Under the pieces are notes generated by a model that was not told the DNA's origin, did not search any database, and worked only from the letters and a program-made list of their open reading frames with translations. 64,000 nt of DNA from an uncultured Gammaproteobacteria bacterium (GTDB lineage: Bacteria; Pseudomonadota; Gammaproteobacteria; UBA4575), in contig OX638335.1 in NCBI GenBank assembly GCA_951812785.1, forward strand, positions 1,507,653 to 1,571,652. The letters are read 5' to 3'. The position numbers and the translations under genes are program-made. Position 1 is the first letter of the stretch, and each line of letters opens with the position of its first letter. Shown in pieces: positions 18,870 to 30,280 of the stretch.

Positions 18870-19141
18870 GCACATTTACCTTCCCCAAACTGACAACTGG
18901 TGATAGTACGCTCATAACAGTTCGAATTAATGGACTCTCCCATTTTAGATTTACACGATAAAGAAAAACCCAAGAAATTCCTCAACAATAGAAGTGTTAA
19001 AACAGATAAGACCCGAAAAAACCAACCACTCAGACAAATGAACATTCATTCCCAATAGTAATTGCAATACATCACGTCGGCTAATTTATCCAACCAATCC
19101 TAATCTTCCACATCAGGATAACAACACGGCCCTTTCTCCAT
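18857..19141 (-). pseudogene. Possible decayed small cysteine-rich membrane protein
   Basis: One minus-strand frame from an ATG at 19141 is interrupted by TAG and then TGA, with an ATG directly after the TGA. The last 62 codons (from 19045) are open and give a hydrophobic segment (RVLSVLTLLLLRNFLG) followed by a tail with four cysteines. Read through, it would be about 94 residues (MEKGPCCYPDVED...). No family is recognised. It may be a remnant gene or chance, and its 3' end overlaps mfnB by 13 bases. Confidence 0.25.
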
Positions 19142-19563
19142 TAGTCTTCGCCTAGATGCTATCAAGAACAGGCTTGATTTCAGATAACTATCGCACAATT
19201 ATACTTAATATTTTAAATATTAGATAAACCCGTAACAATTGTGAAAATACAGAAATAATACTTATGCATTTTTAAACTCACATCCATCAACAAATAATCC
19301 AATTACTCATCAATTTATCGCGCATAGCTCACATTTGAGACCCATTAAATCCTCTCATCGGACAATCCTTACAAGTTATAACTGATTCACAACAATTATC
19401 GAGAAACCAATGTAAATTAATCGGAGCGTTTAGGCAGGATACTTTTTGCGCTAACACAACTAGTTTTATCATAAGATATTTGAGTAGAAAATCCTAATCT
19501 ACAAGCTTATCAGATTTTAGATTATCTAAGCGAAAGGTATATCAACATTAAATCATTAGGCTA
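19142..19563. other. AT-rich intergenic stretch before the pilin cluster
   Basis: No coding potential, RNA gene or terminator could be supported here. It probably carries the promoter of the downstream minor-pilin operon, but no clear -35/-10 or sigma-54 box stands out. Confidence 0.5.
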
Positions 19564-20048
19564 ATGAATATTATAAATAATATAATTGGATTTACAATAG
19601 TAGAACTAATGATCACCCTGGCATTAGCTGCTGTTTTATTAACAATCGGCATTCCATCATTTACACAGCTATTAAGAAAAAATGCCATCACTTCTCAAAG
19701 CAACACCATATTATCCTCGTTGCTTTACGCACGTAGCGAGGCTATCACTGAAAACAACAATTCAACCAATAGTCGCCTGGTGTTGATTGGTCTGAAGGTT
19801 GGGAAATTTACAATAACGCAACCACACCTTCTACTCTTGTACGCACTTTCCATTCAATTGATAACGCCACACTTACCATAGCAAATGTAAATTCAATTGT
19901 TGATTTGCCGGATGGAAGTATAAATAGCAACAACCCTATTGTCTTGACACTAACACCAGACAACTGTCCAAGCGGCGAAGCTGATACAAGAATTTTCACT
20001 ATAGGTTTATCAGGACAACCAAATGTATCCCAAGCAGTTTGTCCTTAA
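19564..20048 (+). pseudogene. fimT: Minor pilin FimT/FimU, frameshifted
   Basis: A prepilin leader and hydrophobic helix are clear (IIGFTIVELMITLALAAVLLTIGIP, cleavage before F). After ITENNNSTNSRL the frame is lost near 19775. The continuation in another frame gives the normal C-terminal GspH/FimT pattern: VDWSEGWEIYNN, then LTLTPDNCPSGEADTR with paired cysteines, ending VSQAVCP at 20048. Minor pilins of this type prime type IV pilus assembly. As read, the product loses its globular domain. First gene of the pilin cluster. Confidence 0.85.
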
Positions 20049-20074
20049 TCATTTACAGATACTAGTTTAGACAT

Positions 20075-20539
20075 ATGAGATCGAATAATTATAAGAAGAT
20101 ACATTCCCAAAGTGGATTCACTTTAATTGAAGTTCTAGTTTCTATTATTATGGCAGTAGGCATGCTGGGGCTTGCCGCACTGCAATTAACCACTATGAAA
20201 GCCAATCATGGAGCTTTACATAAGACTCAAGCGACATTCCTTGCGTACGATATAGTCGATAGGCTAAGAGCAAATCGAAATGCAGCCATTACAGAAGACT
20301 ACGACATTTTATTAACCGCAAGTAAGCCATCTGCTGGATCAACGCTACCGACTATAGATATTAATGACTGGATGACCAGCATTGAAAATTTATTGCCTAA
20401 TGGTGATGGCGCAATAGACTGCACCGCCACAGGTAATTGTACTGTAATAATTTCATGGGACATAGAACGAGAAGGTGAAGTAACTAGCACTGGCACAGCT
20501 ATCACAACACGAACATATTCATTTGTCGCAAGCATATAA
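20075..20539 (+). CDS. pilV: Type IV pilus modification protein PilV
   Basis: 154 residues with a prepilin peptidase site and hydrophobic N-terminal helix (QSGFTLIEVLVSIIMAVGML). The PilV-typical DIVDRLRANRNAA follows near residue 60 and a C-terminal pair of cysteines (AIDCTATGNC) forms the usual loop. PilV is a minor pilin that, with PilW, PilX, FimU and PilE, primes pilus assembly and presents PilY1. The frame is intact, but its partners fimT, pilW, pilY1 and pilE are broken, so it may no longer have a job. Confidence 0.9.
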   Translation: MRSNNYKKIHSQSGFTLIEVLVSIIMAVGMLGLAALQLTTMKANHGALHKTQATFLAYDIVDRLRANRNAAITEDYDILLTASKPSAGSTLPTIDINDWMTSIENLLPNGDGAIDCTATGNCTVIISWDIEREGEVTSTGTAITTRTYSFVASI

Positions 20540-20542
20540 GCA

Positions 20543-21598
20543 ATGAACAAAAGAAAATATATTAAAGGTGTAACGCTAGTTGAATTATTAATCGCGTTAG
20601 TACTAGGTTTAGTGCTGACAGCTGACGCAATCAATATCTTCATAAACAACAAAAGAACATACAGTTTAGAAAATGAACTCTCACGACTACAAGAAAGTGG
20701 GCGTTTTGCTATTGACTCGATGGTTGAAGATATACGCATGGTTGATTACAACGGCTGTAGTAGTCGAACTAGAGTTACAGCTTTACTTTTAGCAAGAGCG
20801 CCTGCTCCTTTACTCCCGTTCAACACAGAAAATTCTATTCGCGGATACAATGCTAATACTACTACCTAGACACCCGCAGTACCTATAAATTTAAATCTAT
20901 CGGGAGTCATCAATGGTACTGATGTATTAAACATTCAACGTGCAGGATGCGGAGCGCAATTAAATGGAGCGTTTGCTGCAAATGCAACTATAGGTGTTTC
21001 AAATTCATGTTCATTCACCGAGAATGATGTAGTATTAATCACTGATTGCTCAAGAGCAGATATTTTTGAAGTTGAAACTGTCACGAATACCGCCGAAAGT
21101 CAGACACTAGCTCATACAGTCATACGAAATACAAGTGCAAGCTTGTCTGGCGTATTTGACGAAAAAGCTGGCGTCTATCGTTTACAGTCAGTAGCGTACT
21201 ATATTGCAAACAATGTAAATGGCATCCCATCATTATTTCGATCATCTTGGACTCCTAATGGTGACAATATCATAGAAGCATCACCCCCACTTCCAGCAAT
21301 ACAAAAAGACTTTAACGTATCAGAGCTAGCATCAGGTATTGAAGATATGCAAATTCTGTACGGCGAAGATGATGTTGCATCTAGTGATGACTATGCAGAT
21401 AGCTATAAAACAGCCGACAATGTCACTGATTGGGAGAGTATCCGCAGCGTCAGAATTAGCTTATTACTGCAAAGCAGAGATAACATCACTCAGCAATCAC
21501 AAACAATTCAGTTTAATGGTGCACCTGTAGTCAGTACAGATAATCGCTTGCGTTTGGTATACACATCAACAGTTAGTCTTCGCAATCGACTTCCATAA
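20543..21598 (+). pseudogene. pilW: Minor pilin PilW with internal stop
   Basis: It begins with a prepilin signal (YIKGVTLVELLIALVLGLVLTADAINIF) and the PilW pattern ESGRFAIDSMVEDIRMVDYNGC. A TAG at 20867-20869 interrupts it after NANTTT. The same frame then stays open to 21598 with the normal PilW C-terminal region (RLQSVAYYIANN ... FNVSELASGIEDMQILYG ... VRISLLLQSRDN). A single base change, probably CAG to TAG, explains the lesion, so this is not an indel artefact. The product would be cut to 108 residues. Confidence 0.88.
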
Positions 21599-21628
21599 AT
21601 TAATTATACTGTCAGATCAATTGAGCAA

Positions 21629-22156
21629 ATGTATATGAATAAATTCCACAAGAAACAAAATGGAGTCGCATTAACAATATGTTTAATATTATTAACGGTG
21701 TCCACATGGATAGGACTTGCTTCTATTAATTCTACAATCCTTCAAGAAAAAATGGCTGGCAATATTCGTAGCAAACATTTGTCTTTTGAAGCAGCAGAAG
21801 CAGCACTTCGTGACGCAGAAAATTACGTGAGAACTGTTATAGGTCCTTCGTCGATATTTGATGGCACGAATGGCTTGTTTCCTCACAGTATACTTGGCGA
21901 CACAAATTTTCCTATTTGGGAGGGCACGAATATCGCTGCATCAGCGTGGCGAAATGCAAATACAATAGACATCAATGGAACAACCACTACACCACAATTT
22001 ATAATTGAAGAATTAGATCAAACAACAATGCCTGGCTGCTTATCAGAACCAAGCAGCCCCTTTACTTGTACATTAAATTATTACCGGATAACAGTGAAAG
22101 GCGTTGGGCTAAACAACAACACGACGCTCATTCAAGCCACTTACAGTAAAAAATAA
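21629..22156 (+). CDS. pilX: Type IV pilus minor pilin PilX
   Basis: 175 residues, intact. The N-terminus KKQNGVALTICLILLTVSTWIG lacks the strict G-F cleavage context of major pilins but matches PilX, followed by the family pattern QEKMAGNIRSKHLSFEAAEAALRDAE near residues 40-65 and a C-terminal cysteine pair (MPGCLSEPSSPFTC). PilX belongs to the priming complex at the pilus tip. The start could also be the second Met at 21635. It lies between broken pilW and broken pilY1. Confidence 0.87.
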   Translation: MYMNKFHKKQNGVALTICLILLTVSTWIGLASINSTILQEKMAGNIRSKHLSFEAAEAALRDAENYVRTVIGPSSIFDGTNGLFPHSILGDTNFPIWEGTNIAASAWRNANTIDINGTTTTPQFIIEELDQTTMPGCLSEPSSPFTCTLNYYRITVKGVGLNNNTTLIQATYSKK

Positions 22157-22161
22157 AACCT

Positions 22162-25100
22162 ATGATATTCAATATAGCCAATAAATATTTATTTTTAAAT
22201 AATATCTATATGGCTTCAAATAATATATCGCCCATGAAATCTTTTATGCATATAAGAGGCCCGGTTAAAAGTTTATTGCTTGGATTTCTATTATTAAATA
22301 GCCCAGCTTTTGCAGCTATTAATCTTACAGATGCACCGCTAAACTTAAGCACTGGAGCCGGAGCAAATGTATTATTCAACATGTCTATTGAAACACCCAT
22401 GGGTGGCGGTGCGTATAATGACGCACCTGGCTCTAGTCCTGGATGTACTGGTAGAAAAAATATTCCGAGTGTTGGCAACAACTTGGGTAGCTGTTATTTC
22501 CCAACATTCGATTACATCGGCTACTTTGATCCACTAAAGTGTTACTCATATTCTAGCAATCGATTTCAACCATCAGACAATGCGAGCTCTGATCATTCAT
22601 GTGACGATGGACAGTCAGGCAGATGGAGCGGAAACTTTTTGAACTGGGCAACTATGACAGCTATCGATAGTTATATCTTAACTATGACTGGTGGTAGAAG
22701 AATCACAGACACAACTACACAAACAATAATTGAAAGATCACTTGCAATTGGATTCCACAGAAAAGCAATTGGAAGCAGTGTGACAAATAGCTCCTCTACA
22801 GTTCCACTTGGATCAGTGACTCCATTCAGCAATCCCTGGGCAAGAATAACTCACCCTAACAACTCCTCTGCATTTAGGCTAGAGCTTTCAAATAGAAGTA
22901 GTTCAACCTACAACGTCAGATTAGAAGTTTGCAAACAAAATGCTTCTTTAAGAAATAAAGGACTAGAAAGCAACTGTATAGCACGCACCAATGGTTCCGT
23001 AACTTATTACAAACCCGAAGGACTGGTTCAACGCAACGACGAAAAAATGCGCTTTGGTGTGATGGCGTATACCACGGATAATAGTAATACCCGCCAAGGT
23101 AGCGTATTAAGAAGTAACATGAAATACATTGGGCCCGAATTAGGAACTGGAGCGATTAATCCTAATAGAGAATACAACACTGACGGCTTATTTATTATCA
23201 ATCCAGATGGAGCACCTTCTGGTAACAGTGGCGTGATAAATTATATTAATAAATTTGCAGTCTTAGCTGGTGGATATAAATCATTTGATCCTGTTAGTGA
23301 ATTATTTTATTAGGCAAGTCGATTTTTCCAAGATTTAGGCCCTACTCCGAGCACATACAGCGGATTATCAACTAGCAATAACGGTGGCTTCCCAATAATT
23401 ACAGCCTGGGATGACCCCATCCAATATGAATGCCAGCAAAACTTCATAGTCGCCATAAATGATGCTTTCCCGTGGAAAGATAAACGATTACCAGGAACTC
23501 ATTTCACCACCAATCCTACTGTAGATGTTTTAGGCAGAAATGTAACCGTTAACCATGACCGCGGTACAGCACCTTCCGACTCAGATTCCAGAATGGATGT
23601 AACAGCTTTAACCAATTATGTAGGTCAGTTAGAAGATGCTGCAACAACAGGGAGCAACAAACTTTCTACAAAACTAAGGACTACGAAATTAGGTGAGATA
23701 CTCGCACCAAGCACTGGCGCTGGTATTAACCCCACCAATAGAAATGGCCGGGGAAATAGCTACTACCTTGCAGGTTTAGCGCACTTCCTCAATACACAAG
23801 ATCTTTCATCTTTGCCTGGCAATCAAACAGTTGCTACATTCATGATTGACTCACAAGAATATAACAGCAACCCATTAACTGGTAATGTGAACCCACTTTG
23901 GTTAGCAGGGAAATATGGTGGGTTTATAGATAGAAACTCCGACGGCATCCCGCAGACAACTGAATGGGATAGTGATGGTAATAGCGAGCCAGACAATTAT
24001 GTTCTTGCCACAGAACCAAGCAAAATGATCACCAAGCTACAACAATCATTTGATAGCATCAATCAAGTTACCGCAGCGTCGAATACAGCAATTGCTGTTA
24101 ATAGTACGCAATTGCGCCAAAACTCTTGAGTATATCAAGCGACCTACTCAAGTTCAGACTAGAGCGGAAGACTTCAGGCAATAGATATTAATCTAGACGG
24201 AACAATTGGCAGCACATTATGGGATGCTGCTGACGAAATACCTGCACACGGATCAAGAAATATATTCACTACTGTGTTGACAGACGATGGTAGCGGCACC
24301 TTAGCTCCTACTCCCGTTGAGTTCTTGCCAGCCAACGTGACTTTAAATATTAGCGCACCAACAACGACTACTGTAACAACACAACTAACAGCAGGTACTG
24401 CCACACAATCTACAACTGCATTTGGTGGCGATGCTTCTAGAGCCTTTGATGGCAATATAGATGGTAACTACAATAACAATTCTGTCACCCACTCAAACAA
24501 TACAGGGCCAAATGAATATTGGGAGGTTGATTTAGGAGCACTACAAACAAATATTTCAACACTAAATATCCATAATCGTTCAGATGGTAGCAGCAACAGA
24601 TTAAGCAATTTATATGTGATGGTAGCAGACACCCCTTTCCCAAGTAGCGCCACTGCTGGTGCAGCAAACCTAGCGGCAGCACTTGCTAATGCAGATTATT
24701 CTGAACAAATCATTAATAGTAATGCATTACGCATCAATGCCGGTGGAGGCGCTGCCTTTATCGATGCACGTGGTCGAAACTGGGTAACGGATGATATTTA
24801 TCACGAAGCAGGCAATGACGAATCAACTTCTAATACCATCACAAATACAGATACTGGCAAGTTTCTCGGTGAGACTACAGATGAATTTTTATATCAGTCA
24901 GAACTTAGAAGAAGTAACCCAATACATTTAAATATTCCGGTTCACGCTGGGCTCGGACACGTCATAATTTTACACTTTTCTAAAATTAACAATAACTCAT
25001 CAATTGTTGATGTTATATTTGACGGGATACAAGTTCTAGATAATTATAACATTGGCGCTTCCGGAGATAATGTTGCACAAACTGTCGCGATAAGATACAC

Positions 25101-27079
25101 AGCAGCAGATGACACATTAGACCTGGATATAGTAAGAGATGCAGGCAGTGATCGCGCAAGATTAAGTGGTGTTGAAGTAATACCTGATTTAACAACCACT
25201 ACTTTCATCGCACAAAGCGTGGGCATTTCAGGACAATATATAAGATTACAAAAAGCTGGCGGTATTGGTTTTAGCGGTCTTACTACAGTAAGCAATGTTT
25301 ACAATAGTGAGAATTGGTTAAGCTTAGCTGAGGTCGAGGTGTTTAATTCTGAGGTAGTATCAACGGGAGTAGATAATACAAGCATCGTAAATTATATTAG
25401 AGGTGATCAATCTTTAGAAGTTGCCAATAATGGCCCGTATCGAAATCGTACTAACTTATTAGGGGATATTGTAAACTCATCTCCAATCTCTGCCAGCATC
25501 GAAAACTTTGGATATGATGTTTTACCAGGTGCTGCTGGTAGCAGCTACCTAGCCTATTTAGCCAGTAAAACTAGCAAATTTGTACCTGCTAACAACCAAC
25601 TGTTTAGCGTCATTTATGCCGGTGCAAATGATAGAATGTTACACGCATTCCAGGATAATGAAGATATCAACCCTGCCACTGCCGGAGAAGAATTATTTGC
25701 CTACATTCCTAGTCACCTACATGATGAATTAACAAATCTTACAAACCCTAACTATCCGCACCAATATTATGTAGATGCTACTCCAGCATTTAGCGATGTA
25801 TATATTGACGGAGCATGGAAGACAATTTTAGTTGGTTCATTAGGCGCAGGAGGGCGAGGACTCTACGCATTAGATATCACAGATCCTAAAAACTTCAATG
25901 AGAGTAATGTGTTATGGGAATTCAAAATTGATTCCGACGTATCCAATGGTAGTAATGAAATAGGTTTCGTATTAGGCAAGCCAAAAATTGTTAGATTAAA
26001 CAATGGGGAGTGGGGTGTTGTGATTGGCAACGGTTTCAACAGTGCCAGCCAAAAAGCACAGTTAATAATATTAGATGCCTCTGATGGCTCAATCATGAGA
26101 ATCATTGATACCGGTGTAGGTACAGTGGCAATTCCTAATGGTTTATCCGAGCCAACTGCATTAGACACTAACTTCGACAGAATTGCTGATGTCATGTATG
26201 CAGGTGATTTATATGGCAACATGTGGAAGTTTGACCTAACAGCCTTTACCAATATCGCTACAAGTTGGGATGTGGAATTATACATTAGCTGGACAACCCG
26301 CCCCTCTATATAAAGCACAAGATGCTGGTGGGACTGCACAACCAATCACATCACCGCCTAGCCTAGCAATCAATCCAGCAGGTGGCTATAACGTTTTATT
26401 CGGTACTGGAAAATATTTTGAGGTCGGCGACAATTTAATACCTATCAACCCTGGTATACAGACATTCTACAGCATCCAAGACAATGCTACTTTGTTGCCT
26501 ACTGGGCGCTCATTATTAGAAGCGCAAACCATACTTAATGAAGTACTTGTCACAACTGATAACGGAGGAACCCCATTAGATACCAGTGATGACACAATTG
26601 TTCCAACAAGAATTCCTTCTTCAAGTAACTCAGTAAATTACTCTAGCCAGAGAGGATGGTTTATGGATTTAAATGTAGTCTCTACGACTGCAAATGGAGA
26701 AAGAGTAATTTCAAAACCTGTTGTTCAGTTAGATGAAGTAATTTTTAACACTATTATTCCTTCAGACAATCCATGTACTGGTGGAGCAACCGGTTGGACA
26801 ATGGAACTTGACGTACTTAATGGTTCACGCCCTTCATTTTCCGCAACTGATATAAATGGTGATGGCCTTATTGATATTTCAGATAATATCAATTATGGAG
26901 GAAACAATGTCGCAATATCTGGTTTTGGAAATAATGGTGTTATCTCTTCACCAACAATTATTTCTGGCAATAATGGTATAGATTATATTTTAAGACCAAC
27001 TGATACTGGTATTATCAGCGATGCTATTTTAGGTAATGCATCAATAGTTGGTCGCCAGTCATGGCAACAATTGAAATAA
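22162..27079 (+). pseudogene. pilY1: Pilus tip adhesin PilY1, multiply broken
   Basis: About 1,640 codons encode a PilY1-type protein: signal peptide near residue 30-50 (SLLLGFLLLNSPAFA), a large von Willebrand-like N-terminal part, and a C-terminal beta-propeller with a calcium-loop-like DTNFDRIAD and the propeller blocks LYALDITDP and YAGDLYGNMWKFDL. One frame is cut by TAG at 23311 (expected Gln), TGA at 24127 and TAG near 24163 (expected Trp in a DWSG motif). A frameshift near 26275 moves the end into another frame (AGQPAPLYKAQD ... GRQSWQQLK). The protein cannot be made whole, and three substitutions argue for true decay rather than read errors. Confidence 0.88.
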
Positions 27080-27090
27080 CAGGAAATATA

Positions 27091-27330
27091 ATGAAAACCG
27101 AATTCTTTGTTTCTGGATTCACTCTCATAGAATTAATGATTGTGGTAGCTGTTGTTGCGATTCTTGCTTCGGTTGCCTATCCTTCGTATCAAAATCATAT
27201 TACGAAGACTCATCGCACTGATGCCATGGCAAATATGCTTGAGCTATACAGCTTTTTAGAAAGACGTTTCACAGAACAAGGCAACTATGGTGACGCAGCT
27301 GCAAGAGCAGCTGTTGCAGCTTGTTGGTAA
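27091..27330 (+). pseudogene. pilE: Minor pilin PilE, truncated
   Basis: 79 codons from the ATG at 27091. The prepilin helix ([25 protein letters not shown]) and the PilE pattern [27 protein letters not shown] are normal. The gene ends after an alanine-rich stretch ([12 protein letters not shown]), while family members continue for another 50-60 residues with a disulfide loop. No continuation is found before the convergent srkA gene at 27340, so the 3' end appears deleted. Last member of the pilin cluster. Confidence 0.8.
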
Positions 27331-27339
27331 TAAAGCAAT

Positions 27340-28336
27340 TTAATTATAAATAACAATTACTGGTTCTTGCAATTCCGATAATTGCTCACGCAAACTCAAA
27401 ATATGCTCTTCCCAGTAACGTGACGTATTAAACCAGGGGAAACCTAACGGAAAAGCCGGATCATCCCAACGACGTGCCAACCATGCTGAGAAGTGCAATA
27501 TTCTTAATGTGCGCAAACATTCTATTAATCGCAACTCTCTCAGATTGAAATCAGCGAATTCATTATATCCTTCAACAATTTCATTCAATTGAACATGTTG
27601 TTCATTACGATCACCTGAAAGCAACATCCACACATCTTGTATTGCTAGTGCCATTCTTGAATCATCGAAATCAATAAAGTGCGGCAATTCATCGCGCCAT
27701 AGCATGTTACCTATATGACAATCTCCATGTACACGAATATATTTTATATCACTCACACCATTCATGATCGTATCTATAATTCTTAGAAGATCATCTGTTA
27801 AAGTTTCATAAGCAACTCGTAACTCATCAGGAATAAAATTTTCTTTAATATATTGAACACTCTCATAACCATAACTTTGGCTGTTGATAGTTGGACGAGC
27901 TTTAAATGAAGATGACGCACCAATTATGTGTATTCGGCTTAGAAAGCAACCAATAATAAATAAATTATCATGATAATCTAGCTCAGGCGCCCTGCCTCCT
28001 TTGCGGGGATACAAAGAAAATCGAAATCCGCCATATTCAAATATGGCTATTATCCTGATTATTTTTAATCGGCGCAACTACAGGCAATTCCGCATCGACT
28101 AACTCATAACAGTAATCATGTTCTTCTTGTATTTGCTGATTAGTCCAGCGACCTGGACGATAGAATTTTGCAATAATAGGTTCGCTCTCTTCGATGCCGA
28201 TTTGATACACTCTATTCTTGTAACTATTGAGTATTGTCACTCTTCCATCAGTTTCAAAACCCACGCTATCAACCGCATCCAATATGAAACTTAGGCCTAG
28301 CGTTTCGAATGGATGCAGATCAGTTGAATTTTCCAT
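27340..28336 (-). pseudogene. srkA: Stress response kinase SrkA/YihE, frameshifted
   Basis: Two overlapping frames together reproduce SrkA (about 328 residues in E. coli). The first, from 28336, gives the N-lobe (NSYKNRVYQIG, IIAKFYRPGRWTNQQIQEEHDY, LPVVAPI) and runs into TGA at 28037. The second resumes at FEYGGFRFSLYPRKGGR and contains the kinase core VHGDCHIGNMLWRDELPHFIDFDDSRM, ending LQEPVIVIYN. One missing base near 28043 accounts for the break. SrkA is a Ser/Thr kinase that protects against stress-induced death. It could be a real lesion or a single-base read error. Confidence 0.85.
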
Positions 28337-28895
28337 TATTCACATCTTTTAAAAAGTTATTTGATTGAGAAGCACAATAAAAATGAATCTGCCCAGAATA
28401 ATTTTTGGCAGCAATAGAAAAGTAATTATCGACCAGGCTAGAATCAATTAGTTGATTGGTAGGTTTATTATCAATTTGGGTCGACTTAACCAAGCAAAGA
28501 TGGTTTGCGGATAATTTACATGCTAACCACAAAGCTAAAGAATCAGATGTTGTCTGCCAGTTCTTGGGATAATCACATTCGGATACAACATCATTGTATG
28601 GCAGCCATATCATTGCGTCAGCACTAAAGATACTCTTAACAGTTTCTATTACTTTTAAATTATTATTAAGGTATGCCAACAAACACCCAAACTGTTGCAT
28701 GCCCATCACAGCCATCTCATGTGCGACTGCTTCAGATAATTTCCATTTATTATCAGCATCACGCACTTGATCAGCAAATGGACCACCACCAGGCACAATT
28801 ACAACAGATTGTTGATGAATATTTGCTAGCCGATCACACCATTTTTTCAAATATGGTGATGCGTAAAGACTCCCACCTATTTTGACAACTATCAC
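28320..28895 (-). CDS. mfnE: Amino acid kinase family, probable methylofuran kinase
   Basis: 191 residues from a GTG start at 28895. The amino-acid-kinase fold shows at VVKIGGSLY (phosphate-binding) and VIVPGGGPFADQVRD, and a C-terminal KNWQTTSDSLALWLACKLSA like the nucleotide-binding loop of this family. MfnE phosphorylates 5-(aminomethyl)-3-furanmethanol phosphate to the diphosphate in methanofuran synthesis. The small size and placement next to pabB and mfnF fit the methylotroph MfnE-type kinase. Its start overlaps the pabB stop by one base (TAGTG), which suggests coupling. Confidence 0.78.
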   Translation of the reverse strand: MIVVKIGGSLYASPYLKKWCDRLANIHQQSVVIVPGGGPFADQVRDADNKWKLSEAVAHEMAVMGMQQFGCLLAYLNNNLKVIETVKSIFSADAMIWLPYNDVVSECDYPKNWQTTSDSLALWLACKLSANHLCLVKSTQIDNKPTNQLIDSSLVDNYFSIAAKNYSGQIHFYCASQSNNFLKDVNNGKFN

Positions 28896-30271
28896 TATTG
28901 CTCAAAAAACCTAAACATAGCTGCGGCTTTATCAAAAGTTTCTTGATATTCGTCATCAACTTGAGAATCCCAAACCAGGCCACCACCTGCATAAAAATAA
29001 GCTTGATCGTTTTTCTGAATAATTGTTCTTATCGCGATATTGGTATCCATCTTACGATTAAAACCAATATAACCAACACTACCACAATATAGTCCACGCC
29101 GGTGCGGCTCTAATTCTTCTATTATTTCCATAGCTCTAATTTTTGGCGCTCCGGTAATAGAGCCCCCAGGAAAACATTCGCGTAATAGCTCAACAGGCGA
29201 AGTCTTACTTGGAAGCTTTCCCTCGATAGTGCTCACCAAATGATGCACTGTTGGAAAACTTTCTATTTCAAACAACTTAATCACTTTAACGCTATTAATT
29301 TCACAACATTTGCTTAGGTCGTTCCTCAGCAGATCAACAATCATGACATTCTCTGCTCGATCTTTTGTGCTTATTTCTAACTCTTGCTTAAGGACATTAT
29401 CAGCTTTTATATCTTCCGCTCTTGGTCGTGTCCCTTTAATAGGTTTTGTTTCAACAACTTCATTATTCACTTGAATAAAACGCTCTGGAGAAACACTTAG
29501 AATTTTACATTCAGGAATATTTATATAAGAACTGAACGGCGAAGGATTTATCTTGCGTAGTTTTTGATAACCCAGCCAAGAATCACCTTCTACTTTGACA
29601 TTAAATCGCTGTGCCAAATTAACTTGATAGCAATCACCTGAACCAATATAGTTTTTAACAGCAGTAAATTTTTCAGCATACTGCTCTGCCGTCATATTGG
29701 ATTGAATTTTATTCAATGCCTTATATTCATCTTCATCATCAACATTTTTTAACTGGCTCACATCGTTTATTATGTCTTGCCAATTCAATCGAACTCTAGG
29801 CTCTGAAAGATCACCGACAACTATGGCTTTTTTCTCTGCATGATCGGCAATATATGCCCAGTGATAAATGCCTATCGCCATTTCTGGCAACTCAATATCA
29901 TCCAAGGCTGAACTTGGGATATTCTCTACCCTTCGACCTAAATCATAAGAAAAGAAACCTAATGCACCTCCAGTGAATGGAAGCCCATCTGCTTCAATAG
30001 TACTTCTGGCAAGCTCGTTAGCTACCAACTCAAAGGGATCATCAGATACTATTTGCTGATTGCCTCCAGAGGTAATGGTGGTAAATTTTCCTTGAGTAAC
30101 AAATGTCTTCTTAGGATAAGCAGAAAAAATCTCATATCGACCAAATTCACTTGCAGGTCGTCCGCTATCAAGAAATATAGCCCATGGTAAGTAAGCAAAA
30201 GTAGAAAACACAGGAGCCACGTCTTCAAAATATGGCACGCTCACATAAGTAAGTTTTGAAACATTAGACAT
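28895..30271 (-). CDS. pabB: Aminodeoxychorismate synthase component I
   Basis: 458 residues of the chorismate-binding family. It makes 4-amino-4-deoxychorismate on the way to p-aminobenzoate. Family blocks: YIGSGDCYQVNLAQRF, SPERFIQV, ETKPIKGTRPRAEDI with the catalytic lysine, ENVMIVDLLRNDLSK, and the C-terminal FPGGSITGAPKIRAMEII with YCGSVGYIGF. p-Aminobenzoate is the aromatic precursor that beta-RFAP synthase (mptG, 39795-40826) uses for H4MPT, which explains its place among C1 cofactor genes. The PIKGT motif with lysine favours PabB over anthranilate synthase. Confidence 0.9.
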   Translation of the reverse strand: MSNVSKLTYVSVPYFEDVAPVFSTFAYLPWAIFLDSGRPASEFGRYEIFSAYPKKTFVTQGKFTTITSGGNQQIVSDDPFELVANELARSTIEADGLPFTGGALGFFSYDLGRRVENIPSSALDDIELPEMAIGIYHWAYIADHAEKKAIVVGDLSEPRVRLNWQDIINDVSQLKNVDDEDEYKALNKIQSNMTAEQYAEKFTAVKNYIGSGDCYQVNLAQRFNVKVEGDSWLGYQKLRKINPSPFSSYINIPECKILSVSPERFIQVNNEVVETKPIKGTRPRAEDIKADNVLKQELEISTKDRAENVMIVDLLRNDLSKCCEINSVKVIKLFEIESFPTVHHLVSTIEGKLPSKTSPVELLRECFPGGSITGAPKIRAMEIIEELEPHRRGLYCGSVGYIGFNRKMDTNIAIRTIIQKNDQAYFYAGGGLVWDSQVDDEYQETFDKAAAMFRFFEQ

Positions 30272-30280
30272 AGAAGCTAT

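Noticed and set aside
20867-24165. In-frame TAG codons in pilW and pilY1 as possible recoding (pyrrolysine or Gln)
   Set aside because: TAG ends intact genes here (for example fhcB at 42347 and pabB at 28895), the cluster also contains TGA and frameshifts, and no tRNA or recoding signal is seen. Gene decay is simpler.
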